Shown here: positions 28,201 through 37,471 of the stretch, one piece after another
Numbering within the stretch: the first letter of the stretch is position 1
Layout: each line of letters begins with the position of its first letter
From: Ruminiclostridium cellobioparum subsp. termitidis CT1112
Lineage (GTDB): Bacteria > Bacillota > Clostridia > Acetivibrionales > DSM-1351
Length of the DNA: 64,000 bases
NCBI RefSeq assembly: GCF_000350485.1
Contig: NZ_AORV01000035.1
Span: 124,001 to 188,000, forward strand
Reading direction: 5' to 3'
Notes under the pieces: generated by a model
Seen by the model: only the letters and a program-made list of their open reading frames with translations
Told to the model about the DNA's origin: nothing
Database searches by the model: none
Made by a program: the position numbers and the translations under genes

Positions 28201-31200
28201 TACCAGAGTATAATGTCCTGAAGCATCAGTAATAGCCGAATATTCCGCATCATTTACATTAATGGATACATTTGCTCCCGGAATGGGATTATTGGCTGTA
28301 TCAATAACTCTGCCGGTTATCTTCCCCGTATCAGGCAGCGGGGCAGGTTCCAGCGCAAGCTCACCGACTTCGGTTGTGCTGTCTGATATGACATTGATTC
28401 CGCCGATGTTACCATCCAGATATCCGGCTTTGCCTGCAGTAACGGTATAACCTGTTCCTGCCGGTACACTGCCGATTGTGTATGCTCCTGCCGCATCAGT
28501 TGCAGCGGTGTACCCGGTTCCTCCGGCCTCTGCCGTTACATTTACTCCTTCAAGAGGACTTCCCTGAATGTCTTTTACAATACCAGTGATTGCGCCTGTG
28601 ACATTTTGTGACACCTTGAATGCATCAATTATAAGATATTTTCCGCCCAGGGCATTGACTATCTTTATCGTATGCTGACCGTACGGCAGGCCGTTAAGAC
28701 CATACACCTGCATATATGCCAAAGGTGAATCCGAGGATAAATGCACTGTTCTCACCTTTACATCATCAATATAAATATCCGCGTCACTCAAGCCGTGATC
28801 CATTTCGGTATAGAAGTATATTCCTGTGCCTGTAAAAGTGTATTCACAGTAACTGCCCTGCTGGTCGGTATAATGCACATCATTCATATAATCCCCGTTG
28901 CTCCTGGAACCGCTGTAGTTCCAGCCCGAACTGTAGGTCAGCGAGCCGTCGTCATCATTGATGACCGAAGCATCAGCCGGAGCCAGAGGATCCAGGACAA
29001 TTATATCGCTGATGGCAGTTCCGTCGGATACGATATTGATGCCTTTAACGGCCCCATCCCGATATCCGGCTTTCTGTGCCGACAATACATAGCCGGCGCC
29101 GGCTTCAACACCGCTGATGGTATATACTCCTGCCTGATCCGTCACTGCCGGATAAGTATTTCCGCCTGCCGACAGGTTTATGCCCACATTTGCCAGAGGG
29201 CTGCCCTGAACGGTATTTACAATACCCGTCAAAGCCCCGGTAGTATTTGTTGAAACCTTGAAGGCATCTATGATAAGATACCTGTCATTCAATGCATTGA
29301 CAACCTTGATTTTATGGGTTCCATAGGGCAGCCCGTTTTTTCCGTATACCTGATAAAAAGAGCTTCTGGAGGTTGATGCCAAATGGATGGTAGCATCTTT
29401 AGTTCCGTCGATATATATATCGGCATCACTTAAACCGGTGTCCATTTCCGAATAAAGGTATATTCCCGTACCGGTAAAGGTATATTCACAGTAGCTTCCC
29501 TTTGTAGCTGTGTAATTTACGTCATCCAGATAGTCCCCCATACCTCTTGAACCGCTGTAGTTCCAGCCTCCGCTGTAGGTTACGGCACTGTCGTTGTTAT
29601 TCACAATTGAAGCATTTGAAGGCGCCACCGGGTTATTTGTAACCTGGAACCCGTCAACAGTCAATTTTGAACCCGATATCAAAACCAGCCTGATCACATG
29701 TTTTCCCGGAGTTAAACCCGTTTTTGAATATACGGTCTGGAAAAAATCAAGCCTGGAAGCAGCGCAGCTGACGGTGGCATCCTTGATTCCGTCAATATAT
29801 ATGTCGATAGCTCCCATTTCAGGATCTTTTTCAGATATAAAATCAATACCCGTACCCATAAATGTAAATTCACAATAATCGCCTATTGTCTGGGTATAGT
29901 GAATATCCGATTTATAGTCCCCTCCATTTCGGCCGCCGGCATAAAGCCAATTTCCTGTATATTCTATTCCGCCTGCGTCATCATTTACAATCAGTGCGCT
30001 TTCTTCAGGTGCGGGATATACATAAGGCACCGGCGTATAATTTGTTACCTTGAATGCATCAAATATTGCCCAGTATCCGGTAGCCGCCACCAATTTTATC
30101 CTGTGCTCTCCCAGCGGAAGATCCTGCTTGCTGTAGACCGAAGCTGCCACCTCCGGTGAAGCTGCCAGTGTATTTACAGTGTCCATGAGTATATCATCGA
30201 TATATACCTCCACGTCACCCTGGTCATTTCCTTTTTCGGTGATAAACTCTATACCTGTACCGATAAACGAGAATTCTACCGTTTGATGATTATTTCTTAC
30301 GTCGTCGGCATAATGCACATCACCGCCGATATTGGCCCCTCTCCCGTCCTGATTGGTCCAATGGCCTCCGTATTTGATGAGGGGTGAATCATCATTGATT
30401 ACCGTCACATTATTATTTACAAAAGGAACCGTTACATTTGGCTCGGCAGGCAGGAAACCTCCGCTTGCCAACGACATGGCAAATATCTTCATATTGGGGT
30501 TATCCGGCAAGGTTATACTGCTTGCTGTTTTTGCAGGATCAAGTGTTATTTTGTATACATACAGGTATGTTTCCCTGTACGCGTCATCGCCCCAGGGATT
30601 ATGCCTGTGGGATACCGCATATCCGATTTTGTCGGTTATTCTGGTCAGACCGAAACCGCCTATCATTGCAGTCCAGCCGTTAAACTGCAGGGTTTTGGCA
30701 GTGGATGATATGCCGTCGTCATATTGAACACTGAAGTCACCCGATTGAGGTCCGTTTACCGAGGTTCCCAGAATATACAGTGCATTGTTGGGATTTGAAC
30801 CGGAATTCAGGGGTATTGTCTGTCCGGCTGCCATCACAACATTCTTTTGTCCATCCTGTTTGGGTCCCATGGCAAAACTGATGTCTTCGCTGACAATCTC
30901 ATCCGGCAGCTGTTCAGCTGAGACAGTGTGCCCATTTAAATCCATATCCCCGTCTGCTCTGTCTGAATCATGGCTGATCCCGTCCTGATTGTATTCCAGA
31001 CCAAGGTTGACTTTTGTTACAACAGGTTTGGTATCGCCGTAATAGGGGCTGTCCAACTTTACTCTGAAGGTCTTCAGCTCATATTTATGCAAGGAAGTAC
31101 TGAAGGAATTCCCGCTGTACAGTGTTGCTGCCATGTCCTCCTCTATGAGGTTTGTTTCGTGCAGGGAAGTTATATTTCCGGCAAAAGCTACATTGACATC

Positions 31201-33609
31201 CGTATTATCCCTGCCCTGTGATTCATACAATCTTACAATAAGATCGTCTGAATTTTCAGCTTCGGCCTTTTTTATTGCAGCAACCGTTATATTTGGTTTG
31301 TCCACTGTCACAAAGGAGAAGGTCTTTCCCAGGCCACCCGGGTGCGGCTCCAGCTTATCCTGGTACACAATGAAGGGTTTGGCCATACTGCCTGCTTCCC
31401 GGGGTGTATTTCCGTCTGCCCAGGTACTTGCATGTGAATATATTGAATATGTGAAGTTATGTACACCCATATCGGCATCACTGTCCATATTCTTGGCAGC
31501 TCTGAGCAGGCTCAACCTGAGGGTATTATCATCCACCTTATCCCAGCCGTATTTGCATTCACTCAGAATGCTCACTCCGAAGTCGCCGGAAGTATTTGTT
31601 ATATCCGCCCATTTTTGAGCAGGTACTTCCCTGTTGTCGGGGTTTCTGTTGCCTCTTTCCACCGTGCCGTAGGAAAGGTCAAAGGTGGCATTGGGATTTG
31701 AAACCGCCAGCGGGAAGGAGGCCTTGATCATTTTGTTGGTTTCGTGCCAATCCACCGTCATTGGAAAATCCACCCTGCCGATATCGGAATATAATGATAT
31801 TCTCTGTTTGAAAGTGGAGCTTCCATCGGTTTTTGTCACTTCATAAGTTGCTCTGACCGGGCCTGTTTCCAGCAGAGTTATGGCAGGATTATTGTTTAAG
31901 ATGGCAGGTGTGGCTATCTGGTCTGCCCAGGTAAATATCCAGGCCTGCCAGCCGCCATCCGATTCCTGACTGTCATCCTTGAGCTTTTGCAGCTCGATTT
32001 CCTTTCCCGTTTCAAGCACTTCTCTATTATTTTCCTTGTCAAAAATCCTTTTTACATTTCCTGTAGCTCCATTGAGTTCTACTATGTAACGGTCGTTTTC
32101 CATAATATTATTGCCTATGGTCAATCCCGTATTATATGTTCCCGCGGCTGCGGCAGCCTCAGCGTGATATACGGCATATCCCACGGAGGGGACATCCTTT
32201 GCAATGAAGAGTACTTTGGCTGTATTTCCGTTAATAGTTGCCTGCGAAGGTATCTCGGAGCCTGTCGCATCATATATTTTCACTGCGGCAGGTGTCGAAG
32301 CAAAAGTCACCTCAGTCTCAACTATGTCGGTTCTTTCATATGACAGGGAATTGAACACTACTATGGGGATCCCGGGGCCCGTGGTGTCGGCACGTGAGGC
32401 AATAGCCGCCATGGAATAGTCCTCGCCGCTTTTCATGAGATTTGAAGCAACTTCGGCATCACTCCAGGCATCCTGTATGACACTGTCTATGGAACATCCG
32501 GGTAAAATATCATGATGCTGGGAAACCAGTATTTTTTTCCATGCCCTGTCGAGCTTTTCAGCAGGATAGGAGGCCGCACCAAGCCACATTGTCAGGCTGT
32601 TGAGCTTCTCAGCTGCTTCTGCCATCACTTCGTTGTCATTGTTATATCTTTTTAAATCCCCATGTGTTGTGTATAATCCAAGCTCATGGTTGTAATAAAG
32701 CTCCTTGTTGAATTCGGGGATTTTTGCCTTTTCCTCTTCAGTTAAAGAGTCAAAATAGTCAATCATTTTTGAAAACCGGGTCGTGGGCCCGTTCGGATCA
32801 TTATTTACATTATGCACATTGTCTATTTGTGCCTGTGTGGGACCGCCGCCCATGTCACCGTCTCCGCCGTAAAAGAAACCCTTTTTGATTCCCAGCTCAC
32901 TGCTTCCGGAATCCAGAGATTTATTTATCATAGCGGCACTCATATCATTTGTATAAAAGGGTGTTGGTTTGTAGGCTGGGATTATGGTACCGTCAACACC
33001 TTTCCAGTTGAAGTTGTCATAACCCGACATACCCCAGGTTGTAAAATCCGTCTCATTGGGCAAAGCACTTATTCTGGTTGCTGTAAAGGCTTTTGTCCCA
33101 GATTTTAACGCAATTTGAGGTAAAATCCAGGAATGTCCGGGATCATCGGGTAAAAATGCAACATCTGCAACCTTGCCAAATTCCTTTTTAAAAAATAATT
33201 GCCCCTCAAGGAACTGCCTTACCATTGATTCTCCCGAGGGAATGTTTGTATCGGCCTCAACCCACTCACCGCCGACATAATCCCATTGTCCGCTGTTTAT
33301 CTTGTCTTTTATGTTATTAAACAAAGTGGGATAATATTCTTTCATCCATTCATAATGCTGCGCTGATGATGCACTGAACTTATAGTCTGGATTTTTCTCC
33401 ATAAGGCCCAGCTGTTTTGCCCAGGTATTATAGGTTAAATCCGAAATGGTTCTGGCATAGTTCCACTGCCACGCAGTATCAATGTGTCCATGTCCCGATA
33501 CATAAGAGGTATATGACTTGTCATATGCCAATACCGGACTGGCAAACACAGAAACACTTAAAAGGACAGCAATAAACAGCGCAGTGATTCTTAATTTCTT
33601 TTTGTTCAT
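25261..33609 (-). CDS. Giant secreted GH38 alpha-mannosidase with lectin-like, CarboxypepD_reg-like and SLH modules
   Basis: A 2782-residue surface enzyme; GGGAGGGAAAGA fixes the start at 33609. A signal peptide ends near ASPVLA. The GH38 part (about 35-1060) has the zinc motif HGHIDTAW (H42, D44), nucleophile D155 in DDPGHS and HHD at 365-367. Then come five lectin-like beta-sandwich modules of about 118 residues (about 1070-1190, 1208-1325, 1335-1453, 1549-1667, 1940-2057) with YSGxW, CEYTFTGTGI, DADIYIDG and LIIDAFKV signatures. They alternate with seven carboxypeptidase-regulatory-like repeats (between about 1458 and 2369). A Gly/Ser/Asn linker, a conserved beta-rich domain (about 2411-2601) and three SLH repeats (about 2603-2782) end the protein. 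It should trim alpha-mannosides outside the cell while anchored to wall polymer. Near-identical modules indicate recent internal duplication. Confidence 0.92.
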   Translation of the reverse strand: MNKKKLRITALFIAVLLSVSVFASPVLAYDKSYTSYVSGHGHIDTAWQWNYARTISDLTYNTWAKQLGLMEKNPDYKFSASSAQHYEWMKEYYPTLFNNIKDKINSGQWDYVGGEWVEADTNIPSGESMVRQFLEGQLFFKKEFGKVADVAFLPDDPGHSWILPQIALKSGTKAFTATRISALPNETDFTTWGMSGYDNFNWKGVDGTIIPAYKPTPFYTNDMSAAMINKSLDSGSSELGIKKGFFYGGDGDMGGGPTQAQIDNVHNVNNDPNGPTTRFSKMIDYFDSLTEEEKAKIPEFNKELYYNHELGLYTTHGDLKRYNNDNEVMAEAAEKLNSLTMWLGAASYPAEKLDRAWKKILVSQHHDILPGCSIDSVIQDAWSDAEVASNLMKSGEDYSMAAIASRADTTGPGIPIVVFNSLSYERTDIVETEVTFASTPAAVKIYDATGSEIPSQATINGNTAKVLFIAKDVPSVGYAVYHAEAAAAAGTYNTGLTIGNNIMENDRYIVELNGATGNVKRIFDKENNREVLETGKEIELQKLKDDSQESDGGWQAWIFTWADQIATPAILNNNPAITLLETGPVRATYEVTKTDGSSTFKQRISLYSDIGRVDFPMTVDWHETNKMIKASFPLAVSNPNATFDLSYGTVERGNRNPDNREVPAQKWADITNTSGDFGVSILSECKYGWDKVDDNTLRLSLLRAAKNMDSDADMGVHNFTYSIYSHASTWADGNTPREAGSMAKPFIVYQDKLEPHPGGLGKTFSFVTVDKPNITVAAIKKAEAENSDDLIVRLYESQGRDNTDVNVAFAGNITSLHETNLIEEDMAATLYSGNSFSTSLHKYELKTFRVKLDSPYYGDTKPVVTKVNLGLEYNQDGISHDSDRADGDMDLNGHTVSAEQLPDEIVSEDISFAMGPKQDGQKNVVMAAGQTIPLNSGSNPNNALYILGTSVNGPQSGDFSVQYDDGISSTAKTLQFNGWTAMIGGFGLTRITDKIGYAVSHRHNPWGDDAYRETYLYVYKITLDPAKTASSITLPDNPNMKIFAMSLASGGFLPAEPNVTVPFVNNNVTVINDDSPLIKYGGHWTNQDGRGANIGGDVHYADDVRNNHQTVEFSFIGTGIEFITEKGNDQGDVEVYIDDILMDTVNTLAASPEVAASVYSKQDLPLGEHRIKLVAATGYWAIFDAFKVTNYTPVPYVYPAPEESALIVNDDAGGIEYTGNWLYAGGRNGGDYKSDIHYTQTIGDYCEFTFMGTGIDFISEKDPEMGAIDIYIDGIKDATVSCAASRLDFFQTVYSKTGLTPGKHVIRLVLISGSKLTVDGFQVTNNPVAPSNASIVNNNDSAVTYSGGWNYSGSRGMGDYLDDVNYTATKGSYCEYTFTGTGIYLYSEMDTGLSDADIYIDGTKDATIHLASTSRSSFYQVYGKNGLPYGTHKIKVVNALNDRYLIIDAFKVSTNTTGALTGIVNTVQGSPLANVGINLSAGGNTYPAVTDQAGVYTISGVEAGAGYVLSAQKAGYRDGAVKGINIVSDGTAISDIIVLDPLAPADASVINDDDGSLTYSSGWNYSGSRSNGDYMNDVHYTDQQGSYCEYTFTGTGIYFYTEMDHGLSDADIYIDDVKVRTVHLSSDSPLAYMQVYGLNGLPYGQHTIKIVNALGGKYLIIDAFKVSQNVTGAITGIVKDIQGSPLEGVNVTAEAGGTGYTAATDAAGAYTIGSVPAGTGYTVTAGKAGYLDGNIGGINVISDSTTEVGELALEPAPLPDTGKITGRVIDTANNPIPGANVSINVNDAEYSAITDASGHYTLVNIPSGTGYTLTVTKAGYQETAAAGIDVISGNTTIESDLVLSRIAQLGTITGRVLDSSHNPVAGAAVAVKGTGFAAATDSDGGYTIANVPTGITYTVTAVKPGYQASYVSGVVITAGDTVLAQDIILDPFAPENALFIDGDDSSVTYSGNWGYSDNRSNGDFENDIKYTMDMGAYCEYTFTGTGIFFYTELDHGLSDADIYIDGEFQRTLHLASDTSSARNLLYGRNGLPYGQHTIRIVNALNGRYLIIDAFKVSTNTTGSVTGRVMDNSSNPLQGVNVKLTADGNEYLAATDAEGTYTIGMVPSGTGFSITASKTDYQNGSIDGINVISDNTTYLGDLVLTAVIKPGTGIISGKVLDAFGDPVQGAVITISSPAETGNRSVTIDPVETDDPSVTSGSAITVDFTTEGDSASADDSTTTGDSTTESSSAITNASGDYLLNNLKAGTGYLITASKTGYQSVSIPEVTVIEGEITVVDNIILVPVNKGMLSGKVTDEYGNPVEGATVYLSAGNKAYTAITNTAGIYTMTEVSAGTGYTLSVAKAGYQNGLSTGINVTAGEVTQANVILAKISSGGSDGGNNSSGGNSSNGSNSGYSNTGTASTSQEPAAAAVSPEFLKKAFETAKADKNGVKTVAISSDAAVKTARGLEYVIPAEYLTSEIKTRRIRLETDAATIDIPGNMLTARAVGNAQNITICISQVETGQLGSEMRKFVGTRPVIDLTAKVNNQVITWNNPDAPVTVYIPYTPTREEMLKKDNITVWHLDDKGNATAVPSARYDSNAKGVIFNTTHFSKYAIVFVNKNFSDIKKASWMQIPVEIMAAKGIIEGTSEAEFSPGRDITRGEFIAWLIKTLDIKAAFDSNFDDVGLTNKYYEQIGTAKKLGITAGVGENKFEADRRISRQDMMVLTVKALRTVDNNLASGTQEQLEKFSDKGKIAKYASADAATMVMLGYINGDGKNINPVSFTTRAEAAAMLYSIYFKQQ
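26917..27072 (-). repeat. Thr/Ser/Asp-rich low-complexity insertion in the sixth CarboxypepD_reg-like repeat
   Basis: The DNA is a run of degenerate repeats built on GAGTCA/T and GTCGTGG-like units. It encodes about 51 residues rich in Thr, Ser and Asp (for example SASADDSTTTGDSTTESSS) that interrupt an otherwise standard module. It probably arose by slippage and forms an exposed flexible loop. Confidence 0.65.
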
Positions 33610-33947
33610 TCTTTCCCTCCCATATGATATTTTTGGCCATTCCGCATTGATTTTTCCGACACAGCTCCTTTCCCCATATTTGCAGAATTGGGCCCATAAC
33701 TTTATATAGACTTTATAAAGTTTCATTTATGTGTTTTCATCTATGTAGCTGCACTTATGTCTGCTTTTTCTTTGATTTAATTGGATTTTTATGCTGATTA
33801 ATTATGTTATGAGAATTTATGTTATGTTTACTTTTAAAAAAAATCTTCCTTAGAGAATAATATATTCCCAGGGAAGATTTTAAAATGGAATTTCTTTTGT
33901 GTGTTAGTAAATTTTTTAAATTAAAATATTTACAGTTATAATCCGGT
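33610..33947. other. Intergenic region upstream of the giant GH38 gene
   Basis: This 338-base stretch holds the terminator of the two-component operon (33836-33882) and, nearer the GH38 start, a nine-base inverted repeat AACTTTATA (33698-33706) and TATAAAGTT (33714-33722). The latter is a candidate operator or promoter element for the YesN-type regulator. No convincing -35/-10 pair could be fixed. Confidence 0.45.
33836..33882 (-). terminator. Rho-independent terminator of the YesM/YesN operon
   Basis: On the minus strand AAAATCTTCC and GGAAGATTTT form a stem whose interior adds a weaker GAAT/ATTC pairing, followed by eight T residues. It lies about 65 bases after the response-regulator stop. 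Confidence 0.85.
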
Positions 33948-35558
33948 TTATTTGGTTTTAAAATACTTGGAGGCAGATACGCCGGTATATTTTTTAAAAC
34001 ATTTGCTGAAGTAGTACGGATCGTTGAAACCAACCAATTCAGCTATTTCAAAAAGCTTTTTGTTTCCCCTGTCAATCAGTTCCTTGGCATTTTTCATCCT
34101 GCACTCCGTGAGATACTCTATTACCGAAAGACCTGCTTCCTTTTTAAAAATATTGCTGAGGTGGCTTGCGTTTATGGACATGTTGCTGGCAATATTCTCA
34201 AGGCTTAAATCACTGTTTGAATAGTTTTTATCAATATATGCCTTAACCTTGTCAACAATCCGGGTGTGCCCCATGTATCTCTTGTTGCTGTGGGCTTTAA
34301 CCAGCCTGCCAAATATGTCGATAAAGAAATCTTCAATTTCATTGATGGACTCTTTATAATTTATCATTTCAGAAATATTAATATCCTGCTCTGTTATTTC
34401 CGACATATTTATTTCATTCTCTCCTGCAAAGGTGGTAATTGTTAACAGCAATTCGGATAAGACCATATACAGACTTTCCACTGTCAATTTCCTGGCAATA
34501 AATGTAGTGAATATTTTATGCAGCTCCTCTGTGATGGACGAAATATTTCCAAGTCTGAGGTTTATCAGCATGTTTTGCCGAAAATTCAGAGGTTCGGCAG
34601 GAATCCCCTTTTGAGCTTCAATAGCCTCATATTCAATAATTCTGTCGTTCCCCAAAACAAGTTTGTTTTTAAGTGCAGTTTGTGCTTCTTTGTAGGATAG
34701 GCTTATCTTTTCCAGTCCTTCATATGGTTTTCCAATACCGACGGTAACAGTAAACTTCAAAAATTCCTTAACAAGTTTTTGTGCAGTCTCACACAATGTA
34801 ATATAATCCACCCGGGAGTTATTTTTTTCAGAATTAAAGGAATTTACGATAATGACTATACGATTGTTTTGATCAAATGAGATTTCAAAACAATTTTCAC
34901 TTTCAAATATTTCACCAAAAATATTTGACACGGCAAATAGCCACAATTCCCTGTCATTTTCAAAAATTCCGTCGGCAGCTAAACCATCAATACCCACAAC
35001 TATTACTGCCAATTTGGCATTTTTTAATCTGGGGCAGAATAACTGCAATTTCTCTGCCCCCTCCGAGGAATTATCCGGCTGAATACCTTCCAGCAGTGCT
35101 TGTATGTATCTCTGCTTAAGCAGAGTAATCCTCTCTCTGGAATTTAGCTTCAGATTTTCTATATTTTCTTTCAGCTGCAATTCCTGTGTTATCTGCTCAT
35201 TGACATCGCAAAGTATCTTTTCCAGCTCATCCCGGATGACAGGTTTCAGAAGGTAATTTACAACTCCGGCCTGCAAGGCGGCTCTTGCATACTCAAAGCT
35301 GCTATACCCGGTCAATATAACTATCTTCATTTCAGGGTATTTCTCACGGGCAATTTTAGCAAACTCCAGACCATTGATAAATGGCATATTTATATCTATA
35401 ATTGCCAAATTAGGCCGGACTTCCTCCACAAGGCCGAGGGCATCCTCTCCGTTTACGGCTTCACCTGCTATTTCATAGCCAAGTTTGTTCCAGTCAACAC
35501 AGGACTTAAGCCTCACCCTTACCAGGTATTCATCATCAACTAAAATCACTTTGATCAC
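33948..35558 (-). CDS. YesN-type response regulator (REC + AraC DNA-binding)
   Basis: A protein of about 536 residues. The receiver domain (1-120) has the acidic pocket VDDE, phosphoacceptor Asp in LAIIDINMP, TGYSS and the Lys in LLKPV. The middle part is a long linker typical of the YesN class. The C-terminus (about 430-536) has two AraC-type helix-turn-helices ending YYFSKCFKKYTGVSASKYF. The likely start is GTG at 35558, overlapping the kinase TGA as GTGA, with GGGGTGG upstream, so translation is coupled. A GTG at 35573 is the alternative. It probably controls the GH38 and ABC genes downstream. Confidence 0.9.
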   Translation of the reverse strand: MIKVILVDDEYLVRVRLKSCVDWNKLGYEIAGEAVNGEDALGLVEEVRPNLAIIDINMPFINGLEFAKIAREKYPEMKIVILTGYSSFEYARAALQAGVVNYLLKPVIRDELEKILCDVNEQITQELQLKENIENLKLNSRERITLLKQRYIQALLEGIQPDNSSEGAEKLQLFCPRLKNAKLAVIVVGIDGLAADGIFENDRELWLFAVSNIFGEIFESENCFEISFDQNNRIVIIVNSFNSEKNNSRVDYITLCETAQKLVKEFLKFTVTVGIGKPYEGLEKISLSYKEAQTALKNKLVLGNDRIIEYEAIEAQKGIPAEPLNFRQNMLINLRLGNISSITEELHKIFTTFIARKLTVESLYMVLSELLLTITTFAGENEINMSEITEQDINISEMINYKESINEIEDFFIDIFGRLVKAHSNKRYMGHTRIVDKVKAYIDKNYSNSDLSLENIASNMSINASHLSNIFKKEAGLSVIEYLTECRMKNAKELIDRGNKKLFEIAELVGFNDPYYFSKCFKKYTGVSASKYFKTK

Positions 35559-37366
35559 TCTAGCCCACCCCACATTTCTTTTGCCGGAAGAACAATTTTT
35601 ACAGTAGTGCCTTCACCGTACACACTTTCAATATTTATACCGTATTCAGGACCAAAATACAGCTTGATTCTCTCATCAGTACTCTTAACACCAAAGCTTT
35701 TCTGGACCGATTCATAGCTGGCATCTGAGAAAATCCGCCGGATATCCTCATTTCTCATACCTAAACCATTATCTATGACATAAATACAGGAGTTATTATC
35801 TTCCAGACATCCCCTTATCTCCAGATGCCCCTTGCCCTTTTTATTCCTCAATCCGTGATATATTGCATTTTCCACTATGGGCTGGAGGATAAGCTTTATT
35901 GTGGCAAAATTGTAAAGCCTTTGGTCCACAGCGATAGTATAATCAAATTGATCCCCATATCTCAGCTGAAGAATTTTCAGATACCTTTCGATAATATTCA
36001 ATTCCTCCTTTAGGGAAACTATTTTGCTTCCCTTGCTCAGTACCCCCCTGTAGAACATGGCCAGCTCATCGGTAATACTGATTATATCTTCCGTTCTGTT
36101 CAATACGGCCAATCCGCATATGCTTTCCAGAGTATTATAAAGAAAATGGGGATTGATCTGGGATTGCAGCAGGGCAAGTTCATACTCCCTTTTTCTTTTT
36201 TGTTCAAAGTAGACACTTTCCATTAATGCTGATGTTTTCTTAAGCATCCTGTTGAACTCTTCGGCAAGCGCTCCCACTTCGTCTCTGGTCTTCACTTCGA
36301 CGCTTACCTCAAGGTCGCCGTCTCCCATGTATTCCATTGATTTTTTCAACTTAATGATGGGGCGCGTTATTGATTTTGAAATGAAAATTATTAAAATTAC
36401 TGCTGCCAGTATAAAACCCAGGCCTATATAAGCAATTTGGTTTATGAGCAGGTATTTGTCCTGTGTTATTTCCTCAGTGGGTACAATCCCCAGGATAATC
36501 CAGTCCAGCCTGTCATAATGTCTGCTGATAATAAGATTCTGCCTGTCATCAATATTGAATATTTTACCTCCCTCATTATTCAAAGCCCACTTGAAATAAG
36601 GATCATAAGAAATGTTTGAATATATTTTGCGCTTGTCGGTATTGGACACAATCTGGCCCTTTTTATTTATGATAAATATTTTTCCGCTCTTTCCAATAAC
36701 AATATTCGAATATAATTTTGATATGTATTTTTCGTTGACATTGGTTTCCAGTACTCCAACCGGCAGCCCCGAATCTGCGTTTATCACTCCGCTGGTAAAT
36801 GTAATAATTTTCTGTGTGGCTTCAGACTCGGTAAAATTACTTTGGTGGATATCCTGCCAGAAATTGGGACCCGAGGTTATAAAGTTCCCCCTGAAGCTAT
36901 TATACTCGGGCTTGAATGCATACTTCAGGCTTTGAATCTTCCCCGAGTCATATATGTTTCCGTTAAAGTCATAGAGAATCATGGAATCGATTAAAAATCT
37001 GGGATTAATAATGCTGTCCAGTGAATTCCTCACATCCTTGATCCTGCTGTACTTGTCCAATTCATCCTCTTCACGGGTATTTGTCAAAGCATTTTGTACC
37101 ACATTATTAATTTTGGCGGCTTTGGCATAGTTCTCCACATTATCAAAGGCTATGTCAAACTTTTCCGAAACCAGCCTCAGATTTTGCAAGGTACTTTCAA
37201 TGGCTTTATTTATCAAAATCGCAGATGAAATGTTATAAACAAATACCACCAGTAAAATGAGCAGGGATGAAAAAACAATAATAAATGACAGGCTTATTTT
37301 ATTTTTTATTGACAAGGTATAATAAAAATCTAAAAATTTCTTTTTAAGATAAGGGACTGTTTTCAT
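35555..37366 (-). CDS. YesM-type membrane sensor histidine kinase
   Basis: About 603 residues. Two membrane helices bracket an extracellular Cache-like sensor (about 40-290), followed by a HAMP domain (SKSITRPIIKLKKSMEYMGD region), then the His_kinase domain with QINPHFLYNTLES holding the phospho-accepting His, and an HATPase domain with NAIYHGLRNKKGKG and DNGLGM. GGGGAGG supports the ATG at 37366. Kinases of this class usually sense extracellular oligosaccharides or sugar-loaded binding proteins and act through the adjacent AraC-type regulator. The leader before it is structured and has a good promoter. Confidence 0.92.
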   Translation of the reverse strand: MKTVPYLKKKFLDFYYTLSIKNKISLSFIIVFSSLLILLVVFVYNISSAILINKAIESTLQNLRLVSEKFDIAFDNVENYAKAAKINNVVQNALTNTREEDELDKYSRIKDVRNSLDSIINPRFLIDSMILYDFNGNIYDSGKIQSLKYAFKPEYNSFRGNFITSGPNFWQDIHQSNFTESEATQKIITFTSGVINADSGLPVGVLETNVNEKYISKLYSNIVIGKSGKIFIINKKGQIVSNTDKRKIYSNISYDPYFKWALNNEGGKIFNIDDRQNLIISRHYDRLDWIILGIVPTEEITQDKYLLINQIAYIGLGFILAAVILIIFISKSITRPIIKLKKSMEYMGDGDLEVSVEVKTRDEVGALAEEFNRMLKKTSALMESVYFEQKRKREYELALLQSQINPHFLYNTLESICGLAVLNRTEDIISITDELAMFYRGVLSKGSKIVSLKEELNIIERYLKILQLRYGDQFDYTIAVDQRLYNFATIKLILQPIVENAIYHGLRNKKGKGHLEIRGCLEDNNSCIYVIDNGLGMRNEDIRRIFSDASYESVQKSFGVKSTDERIKLYFGPEYGINIESVYGEGTTVKIVLPAKEMWGGLE

Positions 37367-37380
37367 AATTAGCCTCCCCG

Positions 37381-37417
37381 GTGCTCGACAAGCACAAGAA
37401 ATGATACTGTTGAGCAC
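37381..37417 (-). promoter_or_regulatory. Structured leader with two exclusive hairpins before the sensor kinase
   Basis: The transcript segment directly upstream of the GGGGAGG ribosome site can form either a long ten-base-pair stem (37381-37390 with 37408-37417, one G-U pair) or a short GTGCT/AGCAC hairpin (37381-37395). Both use the same 3' arm, next to the ribosome site, so they exclude each other. This could be translational control or chance. Confidence 0.4.
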
Positions 37418-37426
37418 TCAGGATGT

Positions 37427-37455
37427 ATTATAAAACATAGCAACTCAACATTCAA
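37427..37455 (-). promoter_or_regulatory. Candidate sigma-A promoter of the YesM/YesN operon
   Basis: On the minus strand TTGAAT (37450-37455) and a perfect TATAAT (37427-37432) are separated by 17 bases, about 60 bases before the kinase ATG. It lies between the end of the intracellular GH38 gene and the kinase. Confidence 0.6.
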
Positions 37456-37471
37456 GTGATATATATTATCA

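Noticed and set aside
28741-29253. Long plus-strand reading frame opposite the giant GH38 gene (one of many)
   Set aside because: These frames mirror the repeated modules on the coding strand and have no ribosome sites or protein-like domains.
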